Source: an uncultured Clostridia bacterium (GTDB taxonomy: Bacteria > Bacillota > Clostridia > Oscillospirales > CAG-272). Taken from it: a DNA stretch of 53,463 bases. Position 1 is the first letter of the stretch. Every line of letters begins with the position of its first letter. Below the pieces are notes generated by a model. The model was not told the origin of the DNA. It searched no databases and saw only the letters and a list, made by a program, of their open reading frames with translations. Shown here in pieces: positions 25,489-32,950 of this stretch. The stretch lies in NCBI GenBank assembly GCA_904501985.1, contig CAJGCT010000005.1:1-53463 (forward strand), read 5' to 3'. Position numbers and translations under genes: made by a program.

Positions 25489-25504
25489 TGACCGAAAACA
25501 AACC

Positions 25505-25538
25505 AAGGCGTACCTGCAATAAAAGCAGGTACGCCTTT
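25505..25538. terminator. Shared terminator between converging genes
   Basis: AAGGCGTACCTGC and GCAGGTACGCCTT make a perfect 13-bp stem with a T-rich tail on the plus strand. It ends the DMT gene. Confidence 0.8.
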
Positions 25539-25638
25539 CATTTCTATTCTTTTTCTCCACGATTCAAAATAAGCCGTGAAATCTCCTCCGCCGCACAGGC
25601 AAGCGACCTGTTTTCACAAAGCAGATTGTATATTCCGC

Positions 25639-26967
25639 TCAAAATGCTACTTTCATAAACAGTGCCACAAGGCAGAGTATCAGCGCACATGGTACATACA
25701 GATAGCGTCCTGCAAAATACCACAGCTTTCCGTGCGGCTTGCCCGTGCCCTTATTTACCTCGTCAAGGATGTCTTCCCTCTTCATCAGCCAGAACCATGA
25801 TACAGCACCGAGAGTTGCGCCGATGGGGATAATATAGATAGATACAATGTCCATCCACGGTCCCCATAATGAGATTTTTTCCATATTCACGCCGATAGCG
25901 AGGCATACAACGCCGAGTATGCAAAGCAGTGCCGTGCGCGAAAGCTTCGGCAAACGTTTCTGCAAAGCTTCGCACACAGGCTCAAACATATTCTGAAGCG
26001 AGCTTATGCCTGCAAATATCATTGCTACATAAAGTATGACCGCAAACACCTGTCCGAATGGGATGTCCTGAAGTATTCGAGGAAGCGTTACAAAAAGGAG
26101 TGACGGACCTGCGCCCACATCAAGATCGTAGGCAAAGCAGGCAGGGATTATAACAAATGCCGCAACAAGTGCCGCTATAGTATCGAATACGGCCGTGCGC
26201 ACCGCAATGTGTACAACATCCTCACCGTCGTCAAGATATGCACCGTAGGTTATCATACCGCTTCCCGTCAGCGAGAGGGAGAAAAACGCCTGTCCCATCG
26301 CCCATATCCACACCATAGGCTCTTTAAGCACCGCCCAATCGGGGGTAAAAATAAATTTATACCCCTCAAGCGCACCGGGAAGAAACGCCACACGAACAGC
26401 CAGCACAATAAAGATGATAAAAAACACCGGCATCATTATCTTGTTGCTCTTTTCAATGCTCTTTGCTCCGAGAAGCAGTGTGAGAATGGTTATAACCACA
26501 ACTACAATGTGAAACGGAACAACGGAGAAGCTCTGCTCTGAAAAGGATTCAAACCATTTTCCCGTGTCTACATTCATAAGCTCGCCTGTGACAGAGCCGA
26601 AAAACGCTTTAAGCACATAAGCAACTATTACGGCGTAACCCAGCGCGATGCACATAGAACCGGCAAGAGGAAGCCAGCCGATAAGTCCGCCGACTTTACC
26701 TGCGTTTTTACCGCGTGCTTCAAACGCGTTTTTGAATGCGCCAAGGGGACCTGTACGCGCACGCCGTCCCACAGCGTATTCCGCCGCAAGACCTACTGAA
26801 CTAAACAGTGCAATAAAAATAAGATATGCCACAAGGAATGCACCGCCGCCGTTTGCACCCAGCTTTGCGGGGAATCCCCATACATTCGCCATACCAACAG
26901 CAGAACCTACGGCAGACAGGATAAATCCCCATCTTCCCGAAAATTTTGCAGTCTTTTTATCTTCCAT
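25639..26967 (-). CDS. Sodium-dependent transporter, NSS/SNF family
   Basis: 442-residue, eleven-to-twelve-helix Na+-coupled symporter of the LeuT/SNF family, importing amino acids or related amines. The N-terminus has the signature WGFILSAVGSAVGMANVWGFPAKLGANGGGAFLVAYL, which forms the sodium sites and the unwound helix 1. Start placed at MEDKKTAK, preceded by GGAGG; a longer frame would include the promoter region. Monocistronic, with a strong promoter 38 bases upstream. The substrate cannot be read from sequence. Confidence 0.93.
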   Translation of the reverse strand: MEDKKTAKFSGRWGFILSAVGSAVGMANVWGFPAKLGANGGGAFLVAYLIFIALFSSVGLAAEYAVGRRARTGPLGAFKNAFEARGKNAGKVGGLIGWLPLAGSMCIALGYAVIVAYVLKAFFGSVTGELMNVDTGKWFESFSEQSFSVVPFHIVVVVITILTLLLGAKSIEKSNKIMMPVFFIIFIVLAVRVAFLPGALEGYKFIFTPDWAVLKEPMVWIWAMGQAFFSLSLTGSGMITYGAYLDDGEDVVHIAVRTAVFDTIAALVAAFVIIPACFAYDLDVGAGPSLLFVTLPRILQDIPFGQVFAVILYVAMIFAGISSLQNMFEPVCEALQKRLPKLSRTALLCILGVVCLAIGVNMEKISLWGPWMDIVSIYIIPIGATLGAVSWFWLMKREDILDEVNKGTGKPHGKLWYFAGRYLYVPCALILCLVALFMKVAF

Positions 26968-27004
26968 AATTTCCTCCGAGGTAATATTCAAACTCACAGA
27001 GATG

Positions 27005-27033
27005 AGTATACCACATTTCTCTCCTAAAGTCAA
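27005..27033 (-). promoter_or_regulatory. SigA promoter of the NSS transporter
   Basis: Minus strand: TTGACT, 17-base spacer, TATACT. The -35 box abuts the dyad at 27035-27083. Confidence 0.75.
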
Positions 27034-27034
27034 T

Positions 27035-27083
27035 GGCGATACGTCAAAATTGCGCATAATCCCGCAATTTCTAACGTATCGCC
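27035..27083. promoter_or_regulatory. Long dyad next to the NSS promoter
   Basis: GGCGATACGT...ACGTATCGCC (10 bp, perfect) encloses an inner ATTGCG...CGCAAT pair. No T-run follows in either direction, so it is either an operator adjoining the -35 box or a transcript-end structure for the DUF4097 gene. Confidence 0.5.
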
Positions 27084-27101
27084 AAAATATTACCTCACCT
27101 T

Positions 27102-28064
27102 TTAGCGAATATAAAGTTTAATGTCGCCTGTGTCGGTCTCAATCTCGCATCTTCCGCCATTCACTGACCTTGGTACGTCAATGCGCCCTGTATCGGTTTC
27201 AACGATAAATATTTTATCCGAGAGCAGGCTTCCCGTAACATCGCCTGTGTCGGTTTCAACGAAAATTTCCGCGGCGTCGCATCCGTCAAATTTTACTTCA
27301 CCGGTGCTTCGCTCAATATCAAATTTTCCCGAGGCAATAACATTCTCTAAATTTACACTGCCCGTGTCGCCGTCAGATATAAAGTTTCGACAGGCAATAT
27401 TTGAAAGGTTCGCTTTTCCTGTTGTAACATGAAGCTTAACGTCACCGCCGCAGTTTATGTGGGATGCGCTCACCCTGCCCGTTGAAACGGACATATCAAG
27501 CCCTGCCGACGAAACACCGTCAACAAGTATGTCGCCTGTGCTGAGCTTTATTTTAATATTCCCCGAAGCGGAAGCAAAGCATTTTACATCCCCCGTGCTT
27601 GCCGAAATATCAATGCCGTCAAAAGTAAAAGCTTCCGGTATTTCCACATCTCCGGTGCTTTCACGAATGTGGAGATTACCGTACTCCGACTCCGGCAGAT
27701 ATACCGTTATCTTCGGAGAGCCGAAGGAAATGCCGATATATTCGTACCATTTTCGCTGGTCTCGCACACTGACAGTCAAAGTGTCGCCGCTGACAGACAC
27801 TGTATGCTTCTGATTTTCAGGCTCATGGCAAACCACTTTGCACTTCCCGTCGCCAGACGGAATGAACAGTATATCAGCCGTGTCCGTATCAAAGGATATG
27901 TTTGTAAATTCTTCGCCAAGATTATGGGTATTTGTTACATACTTGACAGTGCCGAGCTTTGTGAAATCCCAGCCGTTCATGCCAAGTGCCGAAGCTGACA
28001 TACAAATTCCGAGAATTATAAGTATAACGGCAGCGGCAAGCCATATTATATGTATTTTATTCAT
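27102..28064 (-). CDS. DUF4097-type beta-strand-repeat protein
   Basis: 320 residues: an N-terminal hydrophobic segment (about 6-28, signal anchor), then a long beta-helix-like region of short repeats built on STGDV/DTGDI (roughly one per 20 residues), as in LiaG/YvlB-type surface proteins. It is expected to lie outside the membrane. In Firmicutes such genes often follow a small membrane protein and a PadR regulator in envelope-stress operons; here the membrane protein is present (overlapping stop/start TAATG) but no PadR gene. The function is unproven. Confidence 0.82.
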   Translation of the reverse strand: MNKIHIIWLAAAVILIILGICMSASALGMNGWDFTKLGTVKYVTNTHNLGEEFTNISFDTDTADILFIPSGDGKCKVVCHEPENQKHTVSVSGDTLTVSVRDQRKWYEYIGISFGSPKITVYLPESEYGNLHIRESTGDVEIPEAFTFDGIDISASTGDVKCFASASGNIKIKLSTGDILVDGVSSAGLDMSVSTGRVSASHINCGGDVKLHVTTGKANLSNIACRNFISDGDTGSVNLENVIASGKFDIERSTGEVKFDGCDAAEIFVETDTGDVTGSLLSDKIFIVETDTGRIDVPRSVNGGRCEIETDTGDIKLYIR

Positions 28065-28453
28065 TATATTGTCTCCTTTTTCCGAAAACGGCTTATGACT
28101 GCCAGAGCAATCTTTTTAGTGAGAAACAAAATGCCTTTTGTTGCAAGCTTGCCAATAAAAAACATAAAAACGGACAGTCCTGCGAAAATGAGTCCCGCGC
28201 CAATCAAAAACACGCCCGAAAGAGCCTTGCCTACAATAGTAAGCACCACACCTGCCAAAGCGGCACCCACAGCCGAGATGACAAAAGATCCAAACACCGC
28301 CCACAGGGAAATTATCGCGGACCACAGCGATATGTAAAGAGAAAGAAGTATAGCAAATACGGCAATAAGAATCGGAAGCCATACAGGAGAGCCAAGCACT
28401 ATAAGAAGAATCTCCCATGCGGCGATAGTTCGTTTGGTTTGGTTTTGTTCCAT
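28064..28453 (-). CDS. Small membrane protein upstream of the DUF4097 gene
   Basis: 129 residues, with three or four hydrophobic helices rich in Gly/Ala/Val (ILLIVLGSPVWLPILIAVF, GAALAGVVLTIVG) and a basic C-terminus (RFRKKETI). It resembles the membrane half of DUF1700 proteins, without the N-terminal HAAS domain. Start at MEQNQTKR, preceded by GAAGGAG. It overlaps the DUF4097 gene and starts 13 bases after the rRNA methyltransferase, so the three form one transcription unit. Confidence 0.65.
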   Translation of the reverse strand: MEQNQTKRTIAAWEILLIVLGSPVWLPILIAVFAILLSLYISLWSAIISLWAVFGSFVISAVGAALAGVVLTIVGKALSGVFLIGAGLIFAGLSVFMFFIGKLATKGILFLTKKIALAVISRFRKKETI

Positions 28454-28466
28454 TTGTTGCTCCTTC

Positions 28467-29873
28467 TTAAGCGCGATACAGCGCACAAACGGCTTCGCAG
28501 TGCCCCGTCCGCGGAAACATATCAACAGGCGTCACACGCTCGCAGACGTATTCGTCCCCAAGCACCGCAATATCACGCGCAAGCGTGTCTGGATTGCAGG
28601 AGATGTAAACAATCCGCTCCGGCGCGATGTCTTTGAGCTTCGCAAGAAGCTCCGGCGAGCATCCCTTTCGCGGTGGGTCAAGTATCACCGCATCAAGTCC
28701 ACCCTCGGCAATGCGGTCAAGCTCTCTGTTAAAGGAGTCGGGGTCAGCGGCGTCACAGCAGATAAACTCCGCGTTTTTGTATCCGTTCAGCTTCGCATTT
28801 CGCTTGGCATTCTCCACCGCCTCCGGTACTATCTCAATGCCGTACAGCTTGGCATCCTCACGGCACACCGACATTCCCACAGTTCCGATACCGCAGAAAA
28901 GGTCAAGCACCCTCTCGCCGGGCTTGATACCCGCAAGCTCTGCCGCCTTGTTATAAAGCAGTTCCGCGCCGCGGCGGTTCACCTGCCAGAATGACTGGGG
29001 CGAAATCTCAAAAGTGCGTCCGCAAAGCTCGTCCGTCAGCTTCTTTTCGCCGTACAGAAAATGATACTCGTCGCCAAGCACCACATTGGTGTTTTTTCTG
29101 TTTATATTTACATAAAGACTTGCAATGCAGTCGAATTTTCCGCAAAGTGCGCAGGCAAGGGACAGTATCTTGTCGTTTTTCTCGGTCGCCACAAGGCAAA
29201 CCATGACCTCGCCCCTTGTTTCCGAGCGGCGAAGGTACAAATGACGCATTATTCCCTTTCCGCTTACCTCATCATAAGCGGAAAGCTTGTTTTCGTCCAT
29301 AAAAACACGAACAAAGTCCGCTATCTCACCGAAAATCGGCGGCTGAAGCCTGCATGAGCCGTCCTCATTAACGCAGGGGATTATATCGTGGCTCTTTTCC
29401 GCATAAAAGCCGATTGCAGTCCGTGTCACCGCATCTTTACCCTTGCCGAAGGTCACGGTACCGATGGGATACTGCGCCTTGTTGCGATACCCGTCAAGCT
29501 CACCTGTGTGAAGAACATCGCCCACCTCCACAGTAAGTCCGGCTTTTTTCATCGCCATTAAAACGCGGTTTCGCTTAAGCTCCAGCTCATGCTCGTATGT
29601 AACATAGCGATACACGCATCCGCCGCATCTTTTTGCCGCCGAGCATCCGGGATCAATACGGTATGGGGACGGCTTATTTATCTTTTCGATCTTGCCCACG
29701 TTATAGTCTGACGTGACCTTGATAAGCTTTACAGTAAGCTCATCCCCCGTGCACGCGCCTGCAACAAAGGTAACGACGCCGTCAATACGTCCCACGCCGC
29801 ATCCGAGATTATTTATATCGGTAATGACAATATCCGAAATATCGTTTTTCTTTGCCGGATTTTTTTGTTTCAT
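28467..29873 (-). CDS. 23S rRNA (uracil-5-)-methyltransferase, RlmD/RlmCD type
   Basis: SAM-dependent enzyme that methylates C5 of uridines in 23S rRNA. Domains: TRAM-like beta-barrel (about 10-65), iron-sulfur segment with clustered cysteines (CSAAKRCGGC and C in IPCVNEDGSC), a central domain and the Rossmann MTase domain with DLFCGIGTVGMSV, LDPPRKGC and the catalytic SCNPDTLARD loop. Start placed at MKQKNPAK; upstream in-frame codons lie over a hairpin. 468 residues. Some relatives (RlmCD) modify two sites, which sequence cannot decide. Confidence 0.93.
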   Translation of the reverse strand: MKQKNPAKKNDISDIVITDINNLGCGVGRIDGVVTFVAGACTGDELTVKLIKVTSDYNVGKIEKINKPSPYRIDPGCSAAKRCGGCVYRYVTYEHELELKRNRVLMAMKKAGLTVEVGDVLHTGELDGYRNKAQYPIGTVTFGKGKDAVTRTAIGFYAEKSHDIIPCVNEDGSCRLQPPIFGEIADFVRVFMDENKLSAYDEVSGKGIMRHLYLRRSETRGEVMVCLVATEKNDKILSLACALCGKFDCIASLYVNINRKNTNVVLGDEYHFLYGEKKLTDELCGRTFEISPQSFWQVNRRGAELLYNKAAELAGIKPGERVLDLFCGIGTVGMSVCREDAKLYGIEIVPEAVENAKRNAKLNGYKNAEFICCDAADPDSFNRELDRIAEGGLDAVILDPPRKGCSPELLAKLKDIAPERIVYISCNPDTLARDIAVLGDEYVCERVTPVDMFPRTGHCEAVCALYRA

Positions 29874-29966
29874 ATTTATAATTACGCCTTTCCTACAGCT
29901 ATGAAGTTTTGTGTCGATTTCCGCTAGGAAATTCGCATCGGAGATGCGAAAGCACAAAACTTAATT

Positions 29967-29993
29967 GTCTGAAAAACGACCCGTTTTTCAGAC
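29967..29993. repeat. Second copy of the GTCTGAAAAACG hairpin
   Basis: GTCTGAAAAACG ACC CGTTTTTCAGAC: the same 12-bp stem as at 11162-11188, again in an intergenic leader (between the structured RNA and the rRNA methyltransferase). Confidence 0.6.
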
Positions 29994-30014
29994 TTCCTCC
30001 AAAGGTTGTCATAA

Positions 30015-30301
30015 AATCAAAATAAAAACAAAAACCCCGCCGTGCCGTGTGATACAAGATAAGAAAACCCTGCTTGTGCAAGGCTGGTGTCCTCTCACCT
30101 GTTTTGTGCTCCCAACATCCGAGTCGCTCGTGCAGAAGCATAAATGCTTCACAGATCAGGAACGGTCGGGAGGTCTGCATTCCCATCAGGTGAAGGCCGG
30201 ACTCCATTTGTTTCTTTTGTGGGTTTTTAAAACTTGTACATCACGCACAGGGCAGGAAGAATTTGTGTCATAACGAAGCCCCATAAAGCTTACGGCTTCG
30301 T
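30015..30301 (-). ncRNA. Structured RNA gene, possibly 6S RNA
   Basis: Starts at the predicted +1 with a CGAAGCC/GGCTTCG hairpin. A long rod follows: TGG-GTCC pairs with GGAC-CCA, TTCACCTG with CAGGTGAG, CTCCCGAC with GTTGGGAG, and the tip is GAAGCATTTATGCTTC; between the second and third stems is a large asymmetric bubble (14 against 7 bases). A CCTTGC/GCAGGG hairpin plus T-run (30061-30083) or the later GGGGTTTTTG could end it. Rod plus central bubble suggests 6S RNA; not proven. Together with the flanks it fills the gap 29874-30474. Confidence 0.55.
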
Positions 30302-30307
30302 GTATAC

Positions 30308-30336
30308 AGTATACCACAGTTTTTTTGAAAATACAA
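30308..30336 (-). promoter_or_regulatory. Promoter of the structured RNA
   Basis: Minus strand: TTGTAT, 17-base spacer, TATACT, with the first hairpin beginning seven to eight bases downstream. Confidence 0.65.
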
Positions 30337-30432
30337 GTGGTTTTTGAAAATTCATTATTTTGTATTTTAAAGCGGTTTACCTGATATTGCCATTGTATAT
30401 TTGCCCGCTTTCGAAAACGTTCATTTATACAC

Positions 30433-30467
30433 AAAAAACGTCGGTCTTATCCTGTAAGACCGACGTT
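30433..30467 (-). terminator. Terminator of the DUF1292 gene
   Basis: AACGTCGGTCTTA pairs with TAAGACCGACGTT over 13 bp; a T-run follows on the minus strand. Confidence 0.88.
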
Positions 30468-30474
30468 CTTAGCA

Positions 30475-30768
30475 TTATTTTTCTTCGGGAGCGTCGTAGT
30501 CGATCTCATCGAAAAGTTCGTCCTCGAAAAGATCAGCCACGCGGTCAAATTCCTCGTCATCGTCGATGGTAACAAGCAGCTCTTCGCCGTTCTCGTCAAT
30601 CTCTTTCTTAAGAATAACGTATTCGTCAGAGCCCTCGTCAAGAGGAATCATTGCAAAATACTCCTTGCCGTCGATCTCACAGCTTCCGAGAAGCGAGAAC
30701 TGCATCTCAGCTCCGTCCTCGTCGGTAAGTGTGTATATATCCTCAGTTTCAAAAATTTCGTCTGCCAT
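30475..30768 (-). CDS. DUF1292 family acidic protein (YrzB-like)
   Basis: 97-residue very acidic protein with the family pattern IYTLTDEDGAEMQFSLLGSCEIDGKEYFAMIPL, an all-beta fold, and an Asp/Glu-rich tail. In other Firmicutes it lies beside ruvX and alaS; here it stands alone, upstream of the structured RNA. Its function is not established. GGGGGC lies before the ATG. Confidence 0.88.
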   Translation of the reverse strand: MADEIFETEDIYTLTDEDGAEMQFSLLGSCEIDGKEYFAMIPLDEGSDEYVILKKEIDENGEELLVTIDDDEEFDRVADLFEDELFDEIDYDAPEEK

Positions 30769-30863
30769 TTTAATTGCCCCCTTGCGGTTATTATTTGTTT
30801 ATAATATGATACCATTATTTTTCTGATTTGTCAATACAATAATTCTCTTTTTTGGGTAAACAC

Positions 30864-30892
30864 TTGATTTTACGAAGTCTCGGTGCTATAAT
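30864..30892 (+). promoter_or_regulatory. SigA promoter of the Dabb gene
   Basis: TTGATT, 17-base spacer, TATAAT, 44 bases before the start. Confidence 0.7.
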
Positions 30893-30935
30893 ATATACGT
30901 TACACTGAATTATATTAACCGAAAGGAATATTATT

Positions 30936-31226
30936 ATGATAAAACACATCGTTTGCTTTAAACTGTCCGACCCAACCGCCGAAGCTATGGCAAAATGCAA
31001 AGAGGTGCTTCTTTCCATGCGCGGCAATGTGCCTATGCTCCGCGATATTGAGGTCGGTACGGATATTCTCCGCTCGGCTCGCTCATATGACGTATATCTT
31101 GCGGTGACACTTGACGACCGCGCCGCACTTGATGCGTATCAGGCAGACGAATACCACTGCTCCGTTGTAAAGAAGCATATGCACGCCGTAACCGCCTCAA
31201 GCGTTGCGGTGGATTTCGAAATATAA
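30936..31226 (+). CDS. Dabb (stress-responsive alpha-beta barrel) protein
   Basis: 96-residue dimeric ferredoxin-fold protein of the Dabb family, recognised by MIKHIVCFKL at the start, LRDIEVGTDI in the middle, and YDVYLAVTLDDRAALDAYQADEYH. Members are linked to stress response or small-molecule turnover; the substrate is unknown. Monocistronic, with GAAAGGA before the ATG. Confidence 0.9.
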   Translation: MIKHIVCFKLSDPTAEAMAKCKEVLLSMRGNVPMLRDIEVGTDILRSARSYDVYLAVTLDDRAALDAYQADEYHCSVVKKHMHAVTASSVAVDFEI

Positions 31227-31261
31227 GCTCAATAGGCTGGGTATCGCTAAAGATTTAAAAT

Positions 31262-31380
31262 GGGAGGGGAGACCCTCCCCTACAACCGCGTTTCGATATC
31301 TTTGTAGGGGAGGCGTTTCGCCTCCCGTTGTTTCGTTTATCGGTATCTTAAAATCGGGAGGGGTGACCCCTCCCCTACAA
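31262..31380. repeat. Cluster of three REP-like palindromes
   Basis: GGGAGGG..CCCTCCCCTACA at 31262-31284, TGTAGGGGAGGC..GCCTCCCG at 31303-31327 and CGGGAGGGG..CCCCTCCCCTACA at 31355-31379. Units one and three are each followed by the same ACCGCGTTTCGRTATC tail, so the cluster grew by duplication. It lies between converging Dabb and crp genes. Confidence 0.8.
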
Positions 31381-31401
31381 CCGCGTTTCGGTATCACCGT
31401 C

Positions 31402-32061
31402 TTAAAGAAGAACAAACCGACTCCGCTCAAATTCCAGCATTCCCTCGTCACGCATTCGGGACAGCTCGCTTGACATAGCGCTTCTGTCCACAGAAAGAAA
31501 ATCCGCAAGCTCCTGACGGTTGTATGGGATAATAAACTCCGAGGTCCCCTGCCGTTTAGACTCATCCGACAGATATGACATCAGCTTTTCTCTTGTGGTA
31601 CGCTTTGACATATGCCCCATCTTCTCTATAAGGCGAAGATTCTTTTCCGAGATGGAATAGAACAGGTTGCGCACCGTCATTGTATGGAATCGGCAGGCAT
31701 TGGTGCAGACCGTCAGTATTCGGTTTACATCCAAAAGTATTACCGTGCAGTCACACGCCGCCACAACGTCCGTCTGCATCGTACCGCACCCCGGTGCGGC
31801 GTATATCTCGCCGAACATCTCGCCCTCTGCAACGCGGTCAAGTATACTGCGGTTTCCCCAATAGTCGTCGGTCTGAATAAGCAGACTTCCGGAAACCACC
31901 AGAAAAATACTGCGCACAGTATCTCCGGCGCATACCACATATTCTGCCCTGTCATAATGCTTTTCCCTCGCTTGGAGACAGTGAAGCATAGATTCAAGCT
32001 CCGAGTCTTCGATACCCGAAAACAGCTTGCTTTTCTTAAGTATATCAAAATATTTTTTCAT
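31402..32061 (-). CDS. Crp/Fnr-family transcriptional regulator
   Basis: 219 residues: a cyclic-nucleotide-binding-like beta-barrel (about 10-125, with FLVVSGSLLIQTDDYWG and GEMFGEIYAA) and a C-terminal winged helix (EFIIPYNRQELADFLSVDRSAMSSELSRMRDEGML). Start placed at MKKYFDIL, preceded by GAGGTG. It is divergent from the 4Fe-4S protein and the flavodiiron protein, so it likely controls them in response to oxygen, NO or redox state. No N-terminal cysteine cluster like FNR's is visible, so the sensed signal is unknown. Confidence 0.88.
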   Translation of the reverse strand: MKKYFDILKKSKLFSGIEDSELESMLHCLQAREKHYDRAEYVVCAGDTVRSIFLVVSGSLLIQTDDYWGNRSILDRVAEGEMFGEIYAAPGCGTMQTDVVAACDCTVILLDVNRILTVCTNACRFHTMTVRNLFYSISEKNLRLIEKMGHMSKRTTREKLMSYLSDESKRQGTSEFIIPYNRQELADFLSVDRSAMSSELSRMRDEGMLEFERSRFVLL

Positions 32062-32073
32062 AAGCACCTCTTC

Positions 32074-32087
32074 GTTGTAAATACAAC
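32074..32087. promoter_or_regulatory. Perfect 14-bp dyad, likely Crp/Fnr-type operator
   Basis: GTTGTA-AA-TACAAC. It resembles the TTGT-N4-ACAA pattern bound by Crp/Fnr-family regulators and lies just downstream of the crp transcription start, where binding would repress crp. Confidence 0.6.
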
Positions 32088-32102
32088 AGACTTTCATGTC
32101 AC

Positions 32103-32131
32103 ATTATACTATAATAATACCGTAAAGTCAA
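32103..32131 (-). promoter_or_regulatory. SigA promoter of the Crp/Fnr gene
   Basis: Minus strand: TTGACT, 17-base spacer, TATAAT. Plus-strand -10-like sequences (TATACT, TATAAT) overlap it, so the divergent promoters probably compete. Confidence 0.7.
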
Positions 32132-32156
32132 TATAAAATTTTACGGAGGGAATACT

Positions 32157-32866
32157 ATGATACGCAAGATAATAAAGATAGATGAGGAAAATGCAACGGA
32201 TGCGGTGCCTGCGCGGCGGCTTGTCACGAGGGTGCCATTGAAATGATAAACGGTAAGGCAAAGCTTACCCGTGAGGATTACTGCGACGGTCTCGGCGATT
32301 GCCTGCCTGCTTGCCCAACCGATGCAATAAGCTTTGAGCTTCGAGAAGCACCTGCATACGACGAAGAAGCGGTGCTGAAGGCAAAATCCGAAAAGAAGGC
32401 AAAGGAAGCCGGTGGAAAACTCCCCTGCGGCTGTCCCGGAACTCACAGCAAGGCAATTCGCCGCCCTCTTGAAGAAAACACCGGATGCACACCTGCCGTC
32501 ACAAGCAAGCTGTCCCAGTGGCCTGTGCAGATAAAGCTTGTACCCGTTAATGCGCCCTACTTTGACGGTGCCAATCTCCTTATCGCGGCGGACTGCACCG
32601 CCTATGCCTACGGCAATTTCCATAACGACTTCATCCGCGGCAGAATCACACTTATCGGCTGTCCCAAGCTCGATGAGGGCGACTATACAGAGAAGCTGAC
32701 AGAGATAATAAGGAGAAACGATATACGAAGCGTCACCATCATCCGCATGGAAGTCCCCTGCTGCGGCGGTATTGAGAGGGCGGCAAAGACCGCGCTTAAA
32801 GAAAGCGGCAAATTCATCCCTTGGCGAGTTGTCACCGTAACAACAGACGGAAAAATCGCAGAATAA
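32157..32866 (+). CDS. 4Fe-4S dicluster protein, frameshifted near its start
   Basis: The first codons (ATG at 32157 after GGAGGG) read MIRKIIKIDEE, then the frame is lost at GAGGAAAATGC. Adding one base to the A-run restores CNGCGACAAACHEGAIE and the intact downstream frame (from 32243 on) with CDGLGDCLPACPTDAISF. Two 4Fe-4S clusters at the N-terminus are followed by a roughly 150-residue region with CGC, GCP and CCGG cysteine motifs. It is upstream of the flavodiiron gene and may supply electrons. The break is either a real mutation or a sequencing slip in the A-run; no programmed-frameshift heptamer is visible. Confidence 0.75.
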
Positions 32867-32878
32867 TGCGTTACGGGG

Positions 32879-32907
32879 TTGAATAATTCATAAATTTGTG
32901 GTACAAT
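32879..32907 (+). promoter_or_regulatory. SigA promoter of the flavodiiron gene
   Basis: TTGAAT, 17-base spacer, TACAAT, 44 bases before the ATG. Confidence 0.65.
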
Positions 32908-32950
32908 CATACTTACAGCATAGTTTAATTATCAAATCAGGAGAAATCAA

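Noticed and set aside
32188..32197. Programmed -1 frameshift in the 4Fe-4S gene
   Set aside because: The site lacks an X-XXY-YYZ slippery heptamer and no downstream stimulating structure is evident.
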